A DNA stretch of 20,139 nt from a virus: positions 1 through 20,139 of the IMG/VR virus record IMGVR_UViG_3300025112_000253; one strand, 5' to 3'. The notes beneath the pieces are model-generated. The model was given only the letters and a program-made list of their open reading frames with translations. It was not told the DNA's origin and did not search any database. Made by a program: the position numbers and the translations under genes. Below are positions 6,946 through 14,675 of this stretch, one piece after another. Position 1 is the stretch's first letter. Every line of letters starts with the position of its first letter.

Positions 6946-7536
6946 TTATGCTGTGGTCACTTTATCGAAGAACGTCGTTGCGGTGGATGACCCCGCACCC
7001 ACGTTGGCCAACTCAACGGTAGCCCAGTCGTACTTTAAAGTGACCGAAATTTCTGATAAATCATCTTCTCCATACGCCATATCGCCGTATTTAACTTCTG
7101 TCATAAAGGAGTTATTAAGAGTCCATGTCTCGACCGCAGCGCCATCACCATCATACTGAATGATCTTCACTTGCCCTAGGGCGCCTGCTGCGGATGATTT
7201 GGATATGGTGGCCAGCTTGTCCGAAGCCGCCGGCGGCGCATAACCAGATGCCTGCATAATATTAGAAAAGGTTGCGGCTGCGTCTGGGTTAACGGGGTCG
7301 ACCAGTGTCATGACCACATCATTCCAAGTAATCGAGCCGGGATAATAAAATGTATGGTTTAAATACTTGTGTTCTGCGGCTGCAATGGTGAAGGATGGCT
7401 TTGACACAGTCTTTGCATACCAAAGTAGGGTATCAGTGCTCAAGCCAGTCATCTGCACCTGGAATCTAAATTTTCTTTTTGGGTCCTTAAGACCCGTGGT
7501 CGACGTGTCTCCGAAATCGGTTGTCCAGAATGACAT
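6946..7536 (-). CDS. 19: Tail tube protein (gp19-like)
   Basis: The 196-residue protein has the typical contractile-tail tube pattern: DPKRKFRFQVQM at about 18-29, WYAKTVSKPSF near 39-49, HTFYYPGSITWNDVVMTLVDP near 61-81, and a C-terminal EISVTLKYDWA. It polymerises into the inner tube through which DNA passes, inside the sheath. It is slightly longer than T4 gp19 (163 residues). The ATG at 7536 has a GGAG site about 9 bases upstream and an ACTATTTA motif 34 bases upstream. No terminator is visible between the sheath gene and this one, so it can be made both by readthrough from the sheath message and from its own signal, fitting the need for many copies. It is followed after 26 bases by the gp26-like gene. 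Confidence 0.88.
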   Translation of the reverse strand: MSFWTTDFGDTSTTGLKDPKRKFRFQVQMTGLSTDTLLWYAKTVSKPSFTIAAAEHKYLNHTFYYPGSITWNDVVMTLVDPVNPDAAATFSNIMQASGYAPPAASDKLATISKSSAAGALGQVKIIQYDGDGAAVETWTLNNSFMTEVKYGDMAYGEDDLSEISVTLKYDWATVELANVGAGSSTATTFFDKVTTA

Positions 7537-7570
7537 TATTTGGGTACTCCTGTTGTGTGCGTTCTTATTT

Positions 7571-7578
7571 TAAATAGT
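7571..7578 (-). promoter_or_regulatory. ACTATTTA late-type motif upstream of tail tube
   Basis: Coding-strand ATACTATTTAAAATAAG lies 34 bases before the tube ATG, in the short gap after the sheath stop. It is an exact copy of the shared octamer. Function is inferred from its repeated placement. Confidence 0.5.
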
Positions 7579-7593
7579 ATCTTATTTTCTTTT

Positions 7594-10500
7594 TTAATCA
7601 TTAAATCCTACGCCAGTTCGGGTAACAACGAAGTCAAGCGCAATAAATTCAATTGCTCGCGCCGGCTGTATCTTAATCTTGGCGTATAGGATATTACTAT
7701 CAATGAGCCAGTCTTGATCTGTTTGGCCAGTGACTGCAAGAAGCTCCGGCGGAATATCAGCATCACTCTGCACGGCTAGCTCGTAGTTTGTGATACCATG
7801 TTGTGTCAGAATATTCGACAAGAATGGATCTACTAGGCCTCGGAAGTTATTCCATGTGGCCTCTACGTTCTGCTCGAACAGAACTTGGTTAGCAAGAACT
7901 GCAATCGACTTCTTAACATAGTTCATGAGCCTTCTGACATTAATTCTATCTAAGGCTGATGATTCGCCCTGTAGTGTCTTCTGGCCAAAGACTACAACTC
8001 CGCTTCCCGGGAAGGAGGCAATCGGGTTGATGTCGGCCGCATAAAGGGTATCTCTATCATCAGACGTCAATCTTTCACTGACATTCACAACTGGGATATT
8101 GGCCGCGCCCTCCGTAAGGCCGCCGCGGTTAAAGCCAGCTGGAGCGAACCAAAGCTTTGTTCTTTTCTCTGAACTAGCTATGACACCTACCATGGCTACA
8201 GAAGGCGGCACCCACACAAGCTGTCCTGTGTTAGCATCGCGGGTTTGAACCCATGGATAAAATGTGCAACCGTAGCTACTATTCAGTGGTGTGCCGTCGG
8301 CTCTGTTGTTTGCGACTGCAACTGGCGTTGTTCCAACTCGGCTTGACTTATCTGCATAATAGACTTCGTGTGTTGGGATATAAACGCTTGCTAGGTCAAC
8401 TATGCCCAACGAATCGCCGCGGTTTGTGCACACATTAGTAATCTTGTTATTTAAGCCAGTATTTGTGAGACCTGGGGCCAACAACATATTCATATCGACA
8501 GATTCAGGATCTCTGGTTAGGGCGATGGCCTTGTTCCACGTATAATAAATGGAACTGCCTGCTTCAGTGCTGCTACCAATTCCATTGTTATACATCGGAT
8601 CCGGCACACGAATATTAAAGCCGTCGGAGCCGCCCCAGAAGGGAACAGTGAACTTGTCATAGCCGGCGTCTAGAAGGCTCTTATAAGTATTGGAACCTGT
8701 GGCTGTATAGCTTGTGCCGTCCACTCTGGAGCCGGATCTATGGAAATAGTTACTGCCGCTGGTTGCGACACTGCTGTTAACAATGTCATCCAGTGTAAAG
8801 ATATATGCATATGAATCGATGCCGGTGATCTCGCTTCCGACCGGGTTATCTGCGAAGCCCTTATAAAGCAGTCTATGCACATCAGCGCAACTTTGGTCAT
8901 GACGCGTACTAGTGGCTGTCCGAGTGGTTTGCATTCCAAAGTAGGCGCGTGTTGGCTGGCTTAAGCCGCCATCAGAGGCAGAGTTACGAATTCTCACGGA
9001 CGGGAACTTCATCGAGCATGTGAGGTTAATTGAGGCACCTTCACCCCAAGCTATGGCGGACGAAAGCGGCGATTGTGCCACTGCCTTAAGACCTGTGTCT
9101 GGCAAATATCCATCCACAATGATAAACTTATTGCCCAGGGTGGTCCCATCCGAGCCAGTGTTCTGAGTAAATGAACCAGAGAACGTCACGTCTGAATATT
9201 TCGGAGGACCGAAATATCCCCATGGCAGAAGCGTCTCAAGTCCGCCTGCGCCGGCATCAATACTATCATCCATCTGCACCCTAATGTACTTGGAAATATT
9301 GGGGTACCCGCCCGGAATTTTCGCTACCAATCTCGGGTAAGTGTGGGTGGTCGTGTCCCACGTCCACTCCTGGGTACCAATTTGGCGTGCAATATAGTTG
9401 GGAGAGGTTGGATTGAGGGTAAGATTATCGAATCTTTCTACGACCTGTACATCGTTGTCTGTATCACCAAACTTTCTGACTACAAGAGAAAATGTTCCGT
9501 AAGGGGAGGCCGTAGACTGTGATTGCTTAAGTCTTTCAATTGAGATCTTAAGGTTTCTCTGTGTCCACTCACCATGACCGCGGTCGATAATGCGGAAAAG
9601 TCTTTGCGAGTCTTCAGCCTTAAAGCTAGTTGCGCTACCCTGGTCCTGGCCAACGATCCAGCTAGTTCGAGCTGTCGAACCTGCCGTCAATGCGGCCTGG
9701 CCGAGCATGTTTGCGGGAGTTTCATTGTCGCTTGATCCAGTTAGCTGAAGGCCGGCGATCACACCAACAAGATTGCCACTTGTCAAAGACGCATCTCTTA
9801 GCTCCTGCTCATAAGTCTCTCCTAACCAATAATCTCTTTCGGATGTGGAGGGGTAAAAGTTGCCGCCAACCCTCAATTGTGGGTTAGTGTTAAACTTCTT
9901 TCTAATGAAATCTGCACTAGTATCATCGAGGTTAAAGGCAATCGTTTCGCCGCGGCCGTTCGAGCCACTGATGACAACCTTAAACCTACCATTGTCATCA
10001 GAGTTAATCAAAGTGGCGGATCCGGTTATATCGGCGGGGTCTGTGGCGCTAGATGTTCCAAAAAGACGTCCTCTAAGAGAAATTGAACCGCCATCCAAGT
10101 ACCATACGGCAGCTAACCGGAAGGAGTTGGAGCCTGTAAATGCGAATTCGATTGTCTCCGCATCGAATGAGGCCGAAGGAGCTACCCAAAGACCAATGGC
10201 GCCGCCGCGCGTGCCTTCATTTGCAGTTAATAGGTTGTCGGTTTTCCAACCAGCCTGCGGGTCATCTCCAGAATCTTTCTCACCGTAGTACTCTTCTCCC
10301 AAAACTCTAATGTATGTTAGTGGGGCTATATTGGCTTTTAAGTATGCTTTGGCTGCGTAGGTACCATACATTGGTGACTGGCCGCTGTTTCCAGCACGGT
10401 AAACATCACCACCCTGGAAGCCTGGGACCGTGTCACCGAAATTAGCAACAAATTGTTCCCATGATTTTACTTTAATTGGTACCATGGCCGGCCCTTTCTT

Positions 10501-10626
10501 GGCGCGGCCGATTATTACAGCGCCTATAGCGTCTGCTGATGCCGGCATCTGAGAATTATCTGTCTCGATAACTTGAACGCCTGGCGCGGTGTCACCGCTC
10601 ATGAATCTAAAGCTGCTTATGCCCAT
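7594..10626 (-). CDS. 18: Tail sheath protein (gp18-like), unusually long
   Basis: The 1010-residue protein has sheath hallmarks at both ends. Near the N-terminus are SGDTAPGVQVIETD, IGAVIIGRAKKGPA and a SWEQFVANFGD segment with AAKAYLKA following. Near the C-terminus are INPIASFPGSGVVVFGQKTL, RINVRRLMNYVKKSI, FEQNVEATWNNFRG and a final segment containing ARAIEFIALDFVVTRTG. These ends form the conserved sheath core that contracts to drive the tube through the host envelope. T4 gp18 has 659 residues, so about 350 extra residues sit in the middle (roughly 130-800), which is Gly/Ser/Asn-rich and presumably forms surface domains. The ATG at 10626 has an AAGGAACC site. An ACTATTTA motif lies 69 bases upstream, after a probable terminator. 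No terminator is seen before the tube gene. Confidence 0.92.
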   Translation of the reverse strand: MGISSFRFMSGDTAPGVQVIETDNSQMPASADAIGAVIIGRAKKGPAMVPIKVKSWEQFVANFGDTVPGFQGGDVYRAGNSGQSPMYGTYAAKAYLKANIAPLTYIRVLGEEYYGEKDSGDDPQAGWKTDNLLTANEGTRGGAIGLWVAPSASFDAETIEFAFTGSNSFRLAAVWYLDGGSISLRGRLFGTSSATDPADITGSATLINSDDNGRFKVVISGSNGRGETIAFNLDDTSADFIRKKFNTNPQLRVGGNFYPSTSERDYWLGETYEQELRDASLTSGNLVGVIAGLQLTGSSDNETPANMLGQAALTAGSTARTSWIVGQDQGSATSFKAEDSQRLFRIIDRGHGEWTQRNLKISIERLKQSQSTASPYGTFSLVVRKFGDTDNDVQVVERFDNLTLNPTSPNYIARQIGTQEWTWDTTTHTYPRLVAKIPGGYPNISKYIRVQMDDSIDAGAGGLETLLPWGYFGPPKYSDVTFSGSFTQNTGSDGTTLGNKFIIVDGYLPDTGLKAVAQSPLSSAIAWGEGASINLTCSMKFPSVRIRNSASDGGLSQPTRAYFGMQTTRTATSTRHDQSCADVHRLLYKGFADNPVGSEITGIDSYAYIFTLDDIVNSSVATSGSNYFHRSGSRVDGTSYTATGSNTYKSLLDAGYDKFTVPFWGGSDGFNIRVPDPMYNNGIGSSTEAGSSIYYTWNKAIALTRDPESVDMNMLLAPGLTNTGLNNKITNVCTNRGDSLGIVDLASVYIPTHEVYYADKSSRVGTTPVAVANNRADGTPLNSSYGCTFYPWVQTRDANTGQLVWVPPSVAMVGVIASSEKRTKLWFAPAGFNRGGLTEGAANIPVVNVSERLTSDDRDTLYAADINPIASFPGSGVVVFGQKTLQGESSALDRINVRRLMNYVKKSIAVLANQVLFEQNVEATWNNFRGLVDPFLSNILTQHGITNYELAVQSDADIPPELLAVTGQTDQDWLIDSNILYAKIKIQPARAIEFIALDFVVTRTGVGFND

Positions 10627-10695
10627 TTTTTTTGGTTCCTTATGTTTGCTGGGGTTCTATCAAATTATAGACTAAATTATCCCCGCAATCATCTT

Positions 10696-10703
10696 TAAAT
10701 AGT
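10696..10703 (-). promoter_or_regulatory. ACTATTTA late-type motif upstream of tail sheath
   Basis: Coding-strand AAATACTATTTAAAG lies 69 bases before the sheath ATG and about 22 bases after the T run of a probable terminator. It is an exact copy of the octamer. The leader that would result is longer than in most other units here. Confidence 0.5.
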
Positions 10704-10725
10704 ATTTCAGAATTCAAAAGTCTCT

Positions 10726-10769
10726 AAAAATCCGGAACTATACTAACAAACGAGCAAATGTTTCCGGAA
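10726..10769 (-). terminator. Probable terminator after the gp15-like gene
   Basis: On the coding strand, arms TCCGGAAAC and GTTCCGGA (about 10760-10768 and 10731-10738) pair with one bulged A around a loop of about 21 bases, and five Ts follow (10726-10730). The loop is long, so strength is uncertain. The remaining bases of the 174-base gap hold the ACTATTTA motif and the sheath leader. Confidence 0.5.
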
Positions 10770-10800
10770 GTGGTTTTTTGCCAATAAATTCCTTTATCCT

Positions 10801-11682
10801 TTATGTAATGGAGTCGTCCCCGGGAAACGCGCTCAGAACTGTTTCACTTGGATATGTTATTTCTACCACATTCTCATCAATTCTCACTAGCTGGCGATCA
10901 TCGTTGGGGCCCTCTCCTATCAGATATCCCAATATTCTAATTGTAAATTCGGTCGTAAACATGCGTGAATCTTCGCCCAAATCATTAACATTGTTGTTGT
11001 GGTTAAAGTCTTTGTCAATGAAAGCTTCATAGAGGTGCCCATTTCGCCTCAAAAGGAAGGAATTGATCTGGCCTGTACGAACCATGAATGGTGTTAGCAG
11101 TTCGTTCATCTGTTGTTGATATTCACTTTTGATCGATATCTTATATTCAACGTTCACATATATCGGAATTGGAATAGAAAGGTATTGAATAACGTATTTT
11201 TTGCCGGTTCTTGGGAACCAGGGGTCTCTGCTGCCAGCGCCGCCCGGAAGGTCCCGAGTATTGCCAACAACAGCATAATTTCTTGTTTTATCAGGAACCA
11301 TTCGTTTCGCTACAACCATTCTTCCTGTACGGCCATTTTTTCTATCTGAGTATATATGAGCCTGGTAGCTACCTTTTCTTGTTGGGTCTTTAGTGATGGT
11401 TGTTCTTTCAATACTCAAAAGCGGCATTTTCAATGCGCCGCCATCATCACGAAGACTTTTGTCATTTTTAATTTGATATGCGCGTTCTGGTGTCTGCCAC
11501 AAAACTGGCACTTCTGTGAATCCTTCATTGGTGTTTGAGCGTAGCCTTAAATTCTCTTTTAGCCACGAAACTATAGAATAATCTATATTCTCGACGTCAG
11601 ACGCCAACACTCCCAATTCTTTTAAAGTACTAGAGCTAGCGCCTTCGGGCAGCATTGCGAAATCGAAATTATCAGGTAGCAT
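10801..11682 (-). CDS. 15: Tail sheath stabiliser / tail completion protein (gp15-like)
   Basis: The 293-residue protein fits the T4 gp15 pattern. An early EVPVLWQTPERAYQI segment (near 57-71) is followed by PLLSIERTTITKD. Later come an IPIPIYVNVEYKISIKSEYQQQMNELLTPF segment with the usual spacing, and near the C-terminus MFTTEFTIRILGYLIG. In T4, gp15 caps the finished tail and joins it to the neck proteins gp13 and gp14. The gene order here (gp13-, gp14-, gp15-, gp18-, gp19-like) is the T4 order and supports the call. The ATG at 11682 lies inside the end of the gp14-like gene (11-base overlap), so translation is probably coupled. A probable terminator follows. No catalytic residues are expected. 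Confidence 0.7.
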   Translation of the reverse strand: MLPDNFDFAMLPEGASSSTLKELGVLASDVENIDYSIVSWLKENLRLRSNTNEGFTEVPVLWQTPERAYQIKNDKSLRDDGGALKMPLLSIERTTITKDPTRKGSYQAHIYSDRKNGRTGRMVVAKRMVPDKTRNYAVVGNTRDLPGGAGSRDPWFPRTGKKYVIQYLSIPIPIYVNVEYKISIKSEYQQQMNELLTPFMVRTGQINSFLLRRNGHLYEAFIDKDFNHNNNVNDLGEDSRMFTTEFTIRILGYLIGEGPNDDRQLVRIDENVVEITYPSETVLSAFPGDDSIT

Positions 11683-12160
11683 CGAATAGCCCCTTTCTTG
11701 CGCGGCGACATCGGGCCGAGATCTCGAAACCGTGTTGCACCTGGCCGAAGAGTTTTGTATCTTCGCTTAATTTAACTATCTCGTAGTAATAATCTCCGTA
11801 CAAAACAAAATCTCCCTCGCGAACATAAAGGTCTTGGTCATCCTCCAACCTTCTTTTGTGAAAATGAACATTAATTTCCCAACTTTTGTCTATTCCGGCT
11901 CCAGCCATGTATTCTGTTGCCAACTCCGTAAACTCAACTAGCGCAAAAACCCTAACAGGGGGTAGATATGTCTTTTCTATAGCTTCGCCATACATATCAT
12001 GGAAATCTGTTGTTTTCATGTCTATGGGATAATAAAGAATCTGCTGTCCGATGACTTTTTCAATAAGTTCATCATTGACTTGCTTTACGAGATCTCGCTC
12101 TTTCTTGCCAAAAAATAGCGGTGGTGGCGGGGTTGCTGGTTTGCTCCATTCATTAGACAT
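11672..12160 (-). CDS. 14: Neck protein (gp14-like)
   Basis: The 162-residue protein matches the layout of T4 gp14. A Gln/Tyr segment GQQILYYPIDM (near 38-48) leads to DFHDMYGEA. A central E.NVHFHKRRLED region follows, then REGDFVLYGDYYYEIVKL and FGQVQHGFEISARC near the C-terminus. The last two resemble the EGD..YFP....FEI and FYQLGQ stretches of T4 gp14. It would work with gp13 in closing the filled head and docking the tail. It is shorter than T4 gp14 (256 residues), missing a C-terminal extension. The start at 12160 lies six bases after the end of the gp13-like gene, and the next gene overlaps its end by 11 bases, so the three neck/tail-completion genes form one tight unit. Confidence 0.68.
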   Translation of the reverse strand: MSNEWSKPATPPPPLFFGKKERDLVKQVNDELIEKVIGQQILYYPIDMKTTDFHDMYGEAIEKTYLPPVRVFALVEFTELATEYMAGAGIDKSWEINVHFHKRRLEDDQDLYVREGDFVLYGDYYYEIVKLSEDTKLFGQVQHGFEISARCRRARKGLFDAT

Positions 12161-12166
12161 TTCTTA

Positions 12167-13441
12167 TTATCCTACAAAAATTGGTAATGGCGATGCCTTA
12201 AATACGGTTGCTGTGGCCTCAGCTGTTTCTGAATCGTATTTAACCAACTCCTTATATTCAACCTCCTTGAGCATCTCCGTAAGTTTATCTTTAAGCGCGG
12301 TTTGCTCTTCTTTTGCTTGGGCTAGCAATTCTGAGTGATTCAATGTCACACTTTCGCCCGGAATCGGGATTTGGGTGAATTTGCCTCGAATTTGAGCCAA
12401 CATCTCTTTACACAACGCTAGCGCATATTTTCGAATCCACTGTTTGCCTATTGAGTTTATATTTGTATATGGAATATTGTCAAAAGGCACTGTATTTAAA
12501 TTATTTATACCTTGGGTACCGTCTGTGTATCCAGAATTCTCTTCCCATGGGTTTTGATCGTCAATGTGAAACCTTACCCACATGCGGTCAACTTCAGAGA
12601 AGTCCCAATAACCCGGATCTGGGTAAAGGCGCAGCTTGTTATCTATAATTTCATATGAAAAGTTAGACGTTCTCGTATAAATTGAGTCTTCGTACATCAT
12701 TGACTGCAATTTGTTTTGCCATACTGGAACTATCTCAAATGTCGAGTCGTCTGCGAACTGGCCATACGTAGACATATTGCCGACGGCGCCAATTCCTCCA
12801 TAATAACCATAAAATCTCCAAACTGCGCGAGGTGTAATGTAGAATACCTTCGTTACTATGACCCTCTTGGTGCCAACCAGACCGGAAAATGGGACCGCTT
12901 TATTAGAGTCGTCCAAGCCGGTCGAAGACGCAGTTTCGATGATCTCTTGTAAATCATAATCTTGTTTGTTGGTTGTTGGCTTAAATGATGCCGAATATTG
13001 CGGAAGAGTACCACCAAGGCCTTGCATGGTCATCATTGTGTCGCCGACTTTCTTACTATAACCTGCTTGGAACCTCGGATATGATAGGCTGGCGCTCGAT
13101 GGACCGGTAAGGCGTTCTCCCTTGTGATCAAACGTCCCTGTTGTGGCGCCTAGGACACTTGATAGAACATTTTTGCCTTGATGAAGGTTTATTATATATG
13201 AATATTCTAGAACAGCCTCTTCATAGGCTGAATATACGTTAGATGGAGTAAGCTCAATATCTACAACATCTCCGCCTAACTTTTTGTAAACATACGCAAC
13301 TTGCGCACTGGCGCCACTAATAAATTCTGCTGATGCCGTATAAATTCCAAACGGCAGCGATCCAGTTACTAAATCGGTGCTTCCTGTGGAAGTCAGTATT
13401 ATCGAACTTTGGGTTGATGATGGATCTAAGTTAGTCGGCAC
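12167..13441 (-). CDS. 13: Neck protein (gp13-like)
   Basis: The 424-residue protein has a central FYITPRAVWRFYGYYGG segment and a DNKLRLYPDPGYWDFSEVDRM region. The C-terminal pattern is W..KYALALCKEMLAQIRGKF, then IPIPGESVTLNHSELL, and finally PLPIFVG. That C-terminal pattern is typical of T4-like gp13 neck proteins, which close the head after packaging and bind gp14. It is longer than T4 gp13 (309 residues); the Ser/Thr-rich N-terminal 60 residues may account for much of this. The start is GTG at 13441 with a strong TAGGAGGG site. An ACTATTTA motif lies 20 bases upstream, just after a hairpin terminator. The gene leads a unit with the gp14- and gp15-like genes. Family call rests on pattern memory plus gene order. 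Confidence 0.66.
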   Translation of the reverse strand: MPTNLDPSSTQSSIILTSTGSTDLVTGSLPFGIYTASAEFISGASAQVAYVYKKLGGDVVDIELTPSNVYSAYEEAVLEYSYIINLHQGKNVLSSVLGATTGTFDHKGERLTGPSSASLSYPRFQAGYSKKVGDTMMTMQGLGGTLPQYSASFKPTTNKQDYDLQEIIETASSTGLDDSNKAVPFSGLVGTKRVIVTKVFYITPRAVWRFYGYYGGIGAVGNMSTYGQFADDSTFEIVPVWQNKLQSMMYEDSIYTRTSNFSYEIIDNKLRLYPDPGYWDFSEVDRMWVRFHIDDQNPWEENSGYTDGTQGINNLNTVPFDNIPYTNINSIGKQWIRKYALALCKEMLAQIRGKFTQIPIPGESVTLNHSELLAQAKEEQTALKDKLTEMLKEVEYKELVKYDSETAEATATVFKASPLPIFVG

Positions 13442-13461
13442 ACGTGGGCCCTCCTACTAAA

Positions 13462-13469
13462 TAAATAGT
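13462..13469 (-). promoter_or_regulatory. ACTATTTA late-type motif upstream of gp13-like gene
   Basis: Coding-strand AAACTATTTATTTAG lies 20 bases before the GTG start and 12 bases after a terminator hairpin. Only about five bases separate the motif from the TAGGAGG site, so a transcript starting just downstream would have a very short leader. Confidence 0.5.
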
Positions 13470-13475
13470 TTCATA

Positions 13476-13504
13476 AATACAAAGCTCAACCATATGTTGA
13501 GCTT
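13476..13504 (-). terminator. Terminator after the 72-residue basic protein gene
   Basis: A perfect 9-bp stem (13482-13490 with 13496-13504) closes a 5-base loop. The coding strand continues TTGTATTT. The other side also has a T run, so it might work in both directions, but no gene is seen on the plus strand. Confidence 0.72.
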
Positions 13505-13528
13505 CGTTTTAAATAACCAATAAATTTG

Positions 13529-13747
13529 TTATTTTTTCTTAGTGGTGGCTGTTTTTCGTGTGCTTCTTTTCTTGGTAGTTTTCTTAGATGTAACAGGTGC
13601 TGCGGTTTCGACAGCAATCTCTTCCACAACCTTTTGTGCTACTTCTTCTAATATTGGGGTTGTGTCCTCAACAGTTGTAGCAACTATAACTGCTTCATTG
13701 GCGGCGCGCGCCTTCATTCTCCACATTAATCTTCTACGAGGGTTCAT
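13529..13747 (-). CDS. Small protein with basic histone-H1-like tail
   Basis: The 72-residue protein has three parts. The N-terminus MNPRRRLMWRMKARA is basic. The middle (about 18-50) is acidic and Val/Glu/Thr-rich. The C-terminus (about 52-72) is built of Lys, Thr, Arg and Ser in a TKKRSTRKTATTKKK style, like the tails of bacterial and eukaryotic H1-type histones. I do not know a defined family. DNA or RNA binding through the tail is a reasonable inference. It sits between two terminators with its own ACTACTTA motif and a strong AAGGAG site, so it is probably expressed alone, between capsid and neck genes. That place and its strong signals suggest a virion-associated or packaging-related protein. 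Confidence 0.72.
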   Translation of the reverse strand: MNPRRRLMWRMKARAANEAVIVATTVEDTTPILEEVAQKVVEEIAVETAAPVTSKKTTKKRSTRKTATTKKK

Positions 13748-13765
13748 AGTGTTTCTCCTTGTAAA

Positions 13766-13773
13766 TAAGTAGT
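13766..13773 (-). promoter_or_regulatory. ACTACTTA variant of the late-type motif
   Basis: Coding-strand AAAACTACTTATTTAC lies just before the AAGGAG site of the 72-residue gene. It differs from the octamer by one base but has the same A-rich left flank and position. It follows a terminator by about 87 bases. Confidence 0.4.
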
Positions 13774-13850
13774 TTTAAAATGTTGAAAACGAAAATCTCA
13801 GAAATTGTAAGCGAAAAAAATTTGGCAGATCGACATTTTTAAGGTTTGGT

Positions 13851-13888
13851 CTCCAAAAGAAAACCCCGCCCCGTAAAGGGCGAGGTTT
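13851..13888 (-). terminator. Terminator after the 194-residue structural protein gene
   Basis: An 11-bp GC-rich stem (13861-13871 with 13878-13888, one G-T pair on the coding strand) closes a 6-base loop and is followed on the coding strand by TTTTCTTTT. It is a convincing rho-independent terminator. Confidence 0.88.
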
Positions 13889-13916
13889 AATGTATTAGCA
13901 AACTTTAAAGGTTTAA

Positions 13917-14501
13917 TCAGGCCCCTTCAGTGTCGCCAGCATCAATATGCATGTATTCCACAATCCACACTGCCGTTCCGGCTGTGGTGACAGATACATT
14001 AGTCAAAAGCGTGTTGAAATACAATGTACGAGCCGTGGCCGTATAAGTACCATCTGCCGCCAATGCATCTGCATCCGTTGTCGCCGAATTAAAGGCAGCA
14101 AGGATTGGACCGCCGCTGCCGTCAGCTGCTTTGCCGCGTTGGGCAATGTGCAACACGGCGCCTTTGACAACCGTTGTACCAGCATCGATGATCTCGTCAG
14201 TTTGTTCAGTAACAATCTGTCCACCTCCGGTAGCAGTGCCTACTCCAAATCCGAAATCGCCACTGGCAAAAACCGGTGACACAGGAAATGCAAGATAAAT
14301 TGCATTTAAAACTGTGCCCGCTGGTTGGGTCCACGTTACCTCCGAATCACTGTTTTGCACAGCCGCAGACGTGTTTGCCAGTTTTACTGTTTTGACACAG
14401 CCTCCAAAAGCTGTACCGTCAGGTACACTCCAAGAGATCTCTCTCTTTAAATTTTCTAATAGAGCTTCGACTCTCGCCAAGCCTATTCTTTTTGTTCCCA
14501 T
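13917..14501 (-). CDS. Putative virion structural protein following the capsid gene
   Basis: The 194-residue protein starts MGTKRIGLARVEALLENLKRE, a helical, basic N-terminus. A Gly/Thr/Ala-rich, probably all-beta body follows, with segments such as TWTQPAGTVLNAIYLAFPVSP and ending WIVEYMHIDAGDTEGA. I cannot assign a defined family. An N-terminus of this kind is familiar from structural proteins of marine phages, and the location directly after the capsid gene fits a head decoration or head-associated protein. It has its own ACTATTTA motif 68 bases upstream, a GGAGGG site before the ATG at 14501, and terminators on both sides, so it is a single-gene unit that can be set to its own level. Structural role is inference. 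Confidence 0.65.
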   Translation of the reverse strand: MGTKRIGLARVEALLENLKREISWSVPDGTAFGGCVKTVKLANTSAAVQNSDSEVTWTQPAGTVLNAIYLAFPVSPVFASGDFGFGVGTATGGGQIVTEQTDEIIDAGTTVVKGAVLHIAQRGKAADGSGGPILAAFNSATTDADALAADGTYTATARTLYFNTLLTNVSVTTAGTAVWIVEYMHIDAGDTEGA

Positions 14502-14569
14502 AATTTAAAACCCTCCATTTATGTGTTTATAATTTAGGTGAGACAAAAGATGTACTCCTGCCTCACACA

Positions 14570-14577
14570 TAAATAGT
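14570..14577 (-). promoter_or_regulatory. ACTATTTA late-type motif upstream of the 194-residue protein gene
   Basis: Coding-strand GAAAACTATTTATGTG lies 68 bases before the ATG and 17 bases after the strong terminator that ends the capsid unit. The leader between has a GTGAG/CTCAC pair around a GGAG that is not followed by a usable ORF. Confidence 0.5.
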
Positions 14578-14584
14578 TTTCCAC

Positions 14585-14618
14585 ATAAAGAAGACCCCCG
14601 CCTTTTTCAAGGCGGGGG
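14585..14618 (-). terminator. Strong terminator after the major capsid protein gene
   Basis: A 10-bp, mostly GC stem (14595-14604 with 14609-14618) closes a GAAA tetraloop on the coding strand and is followed by TCTTCTTT. It is the strongest terminator in the window and closes the scaffold-capsid unit. Confidence 0.92.
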
Positions 14619-14675
14619 CTTTCTGTGTCACGTTTAGCCGTGCTTTTTACCTAATATGTAACAAATGTTTATCTA

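Noticed and set aside
8670-8939. Minus-strand frame of 89 codons inside the sheath gene
   Set aside because: It is an alternative frame of a clearly coding sheath region and has no start signal.
13774-13850. Possible 12-codon ORF between the terminator and the 72-residue gene
   Set aside because: The GGAG lies 14 bases from the ATG, the frame is very short and its composition is not protein-like.
14502-14569. Leader hairpin and an 11-codon ORF upstream of the 194-residue gene
   Set aside because: The GTGAG/CTCAC stem is only five base pairs and the ORF overlaps the real start out of frame. No riboswitch features are visible.
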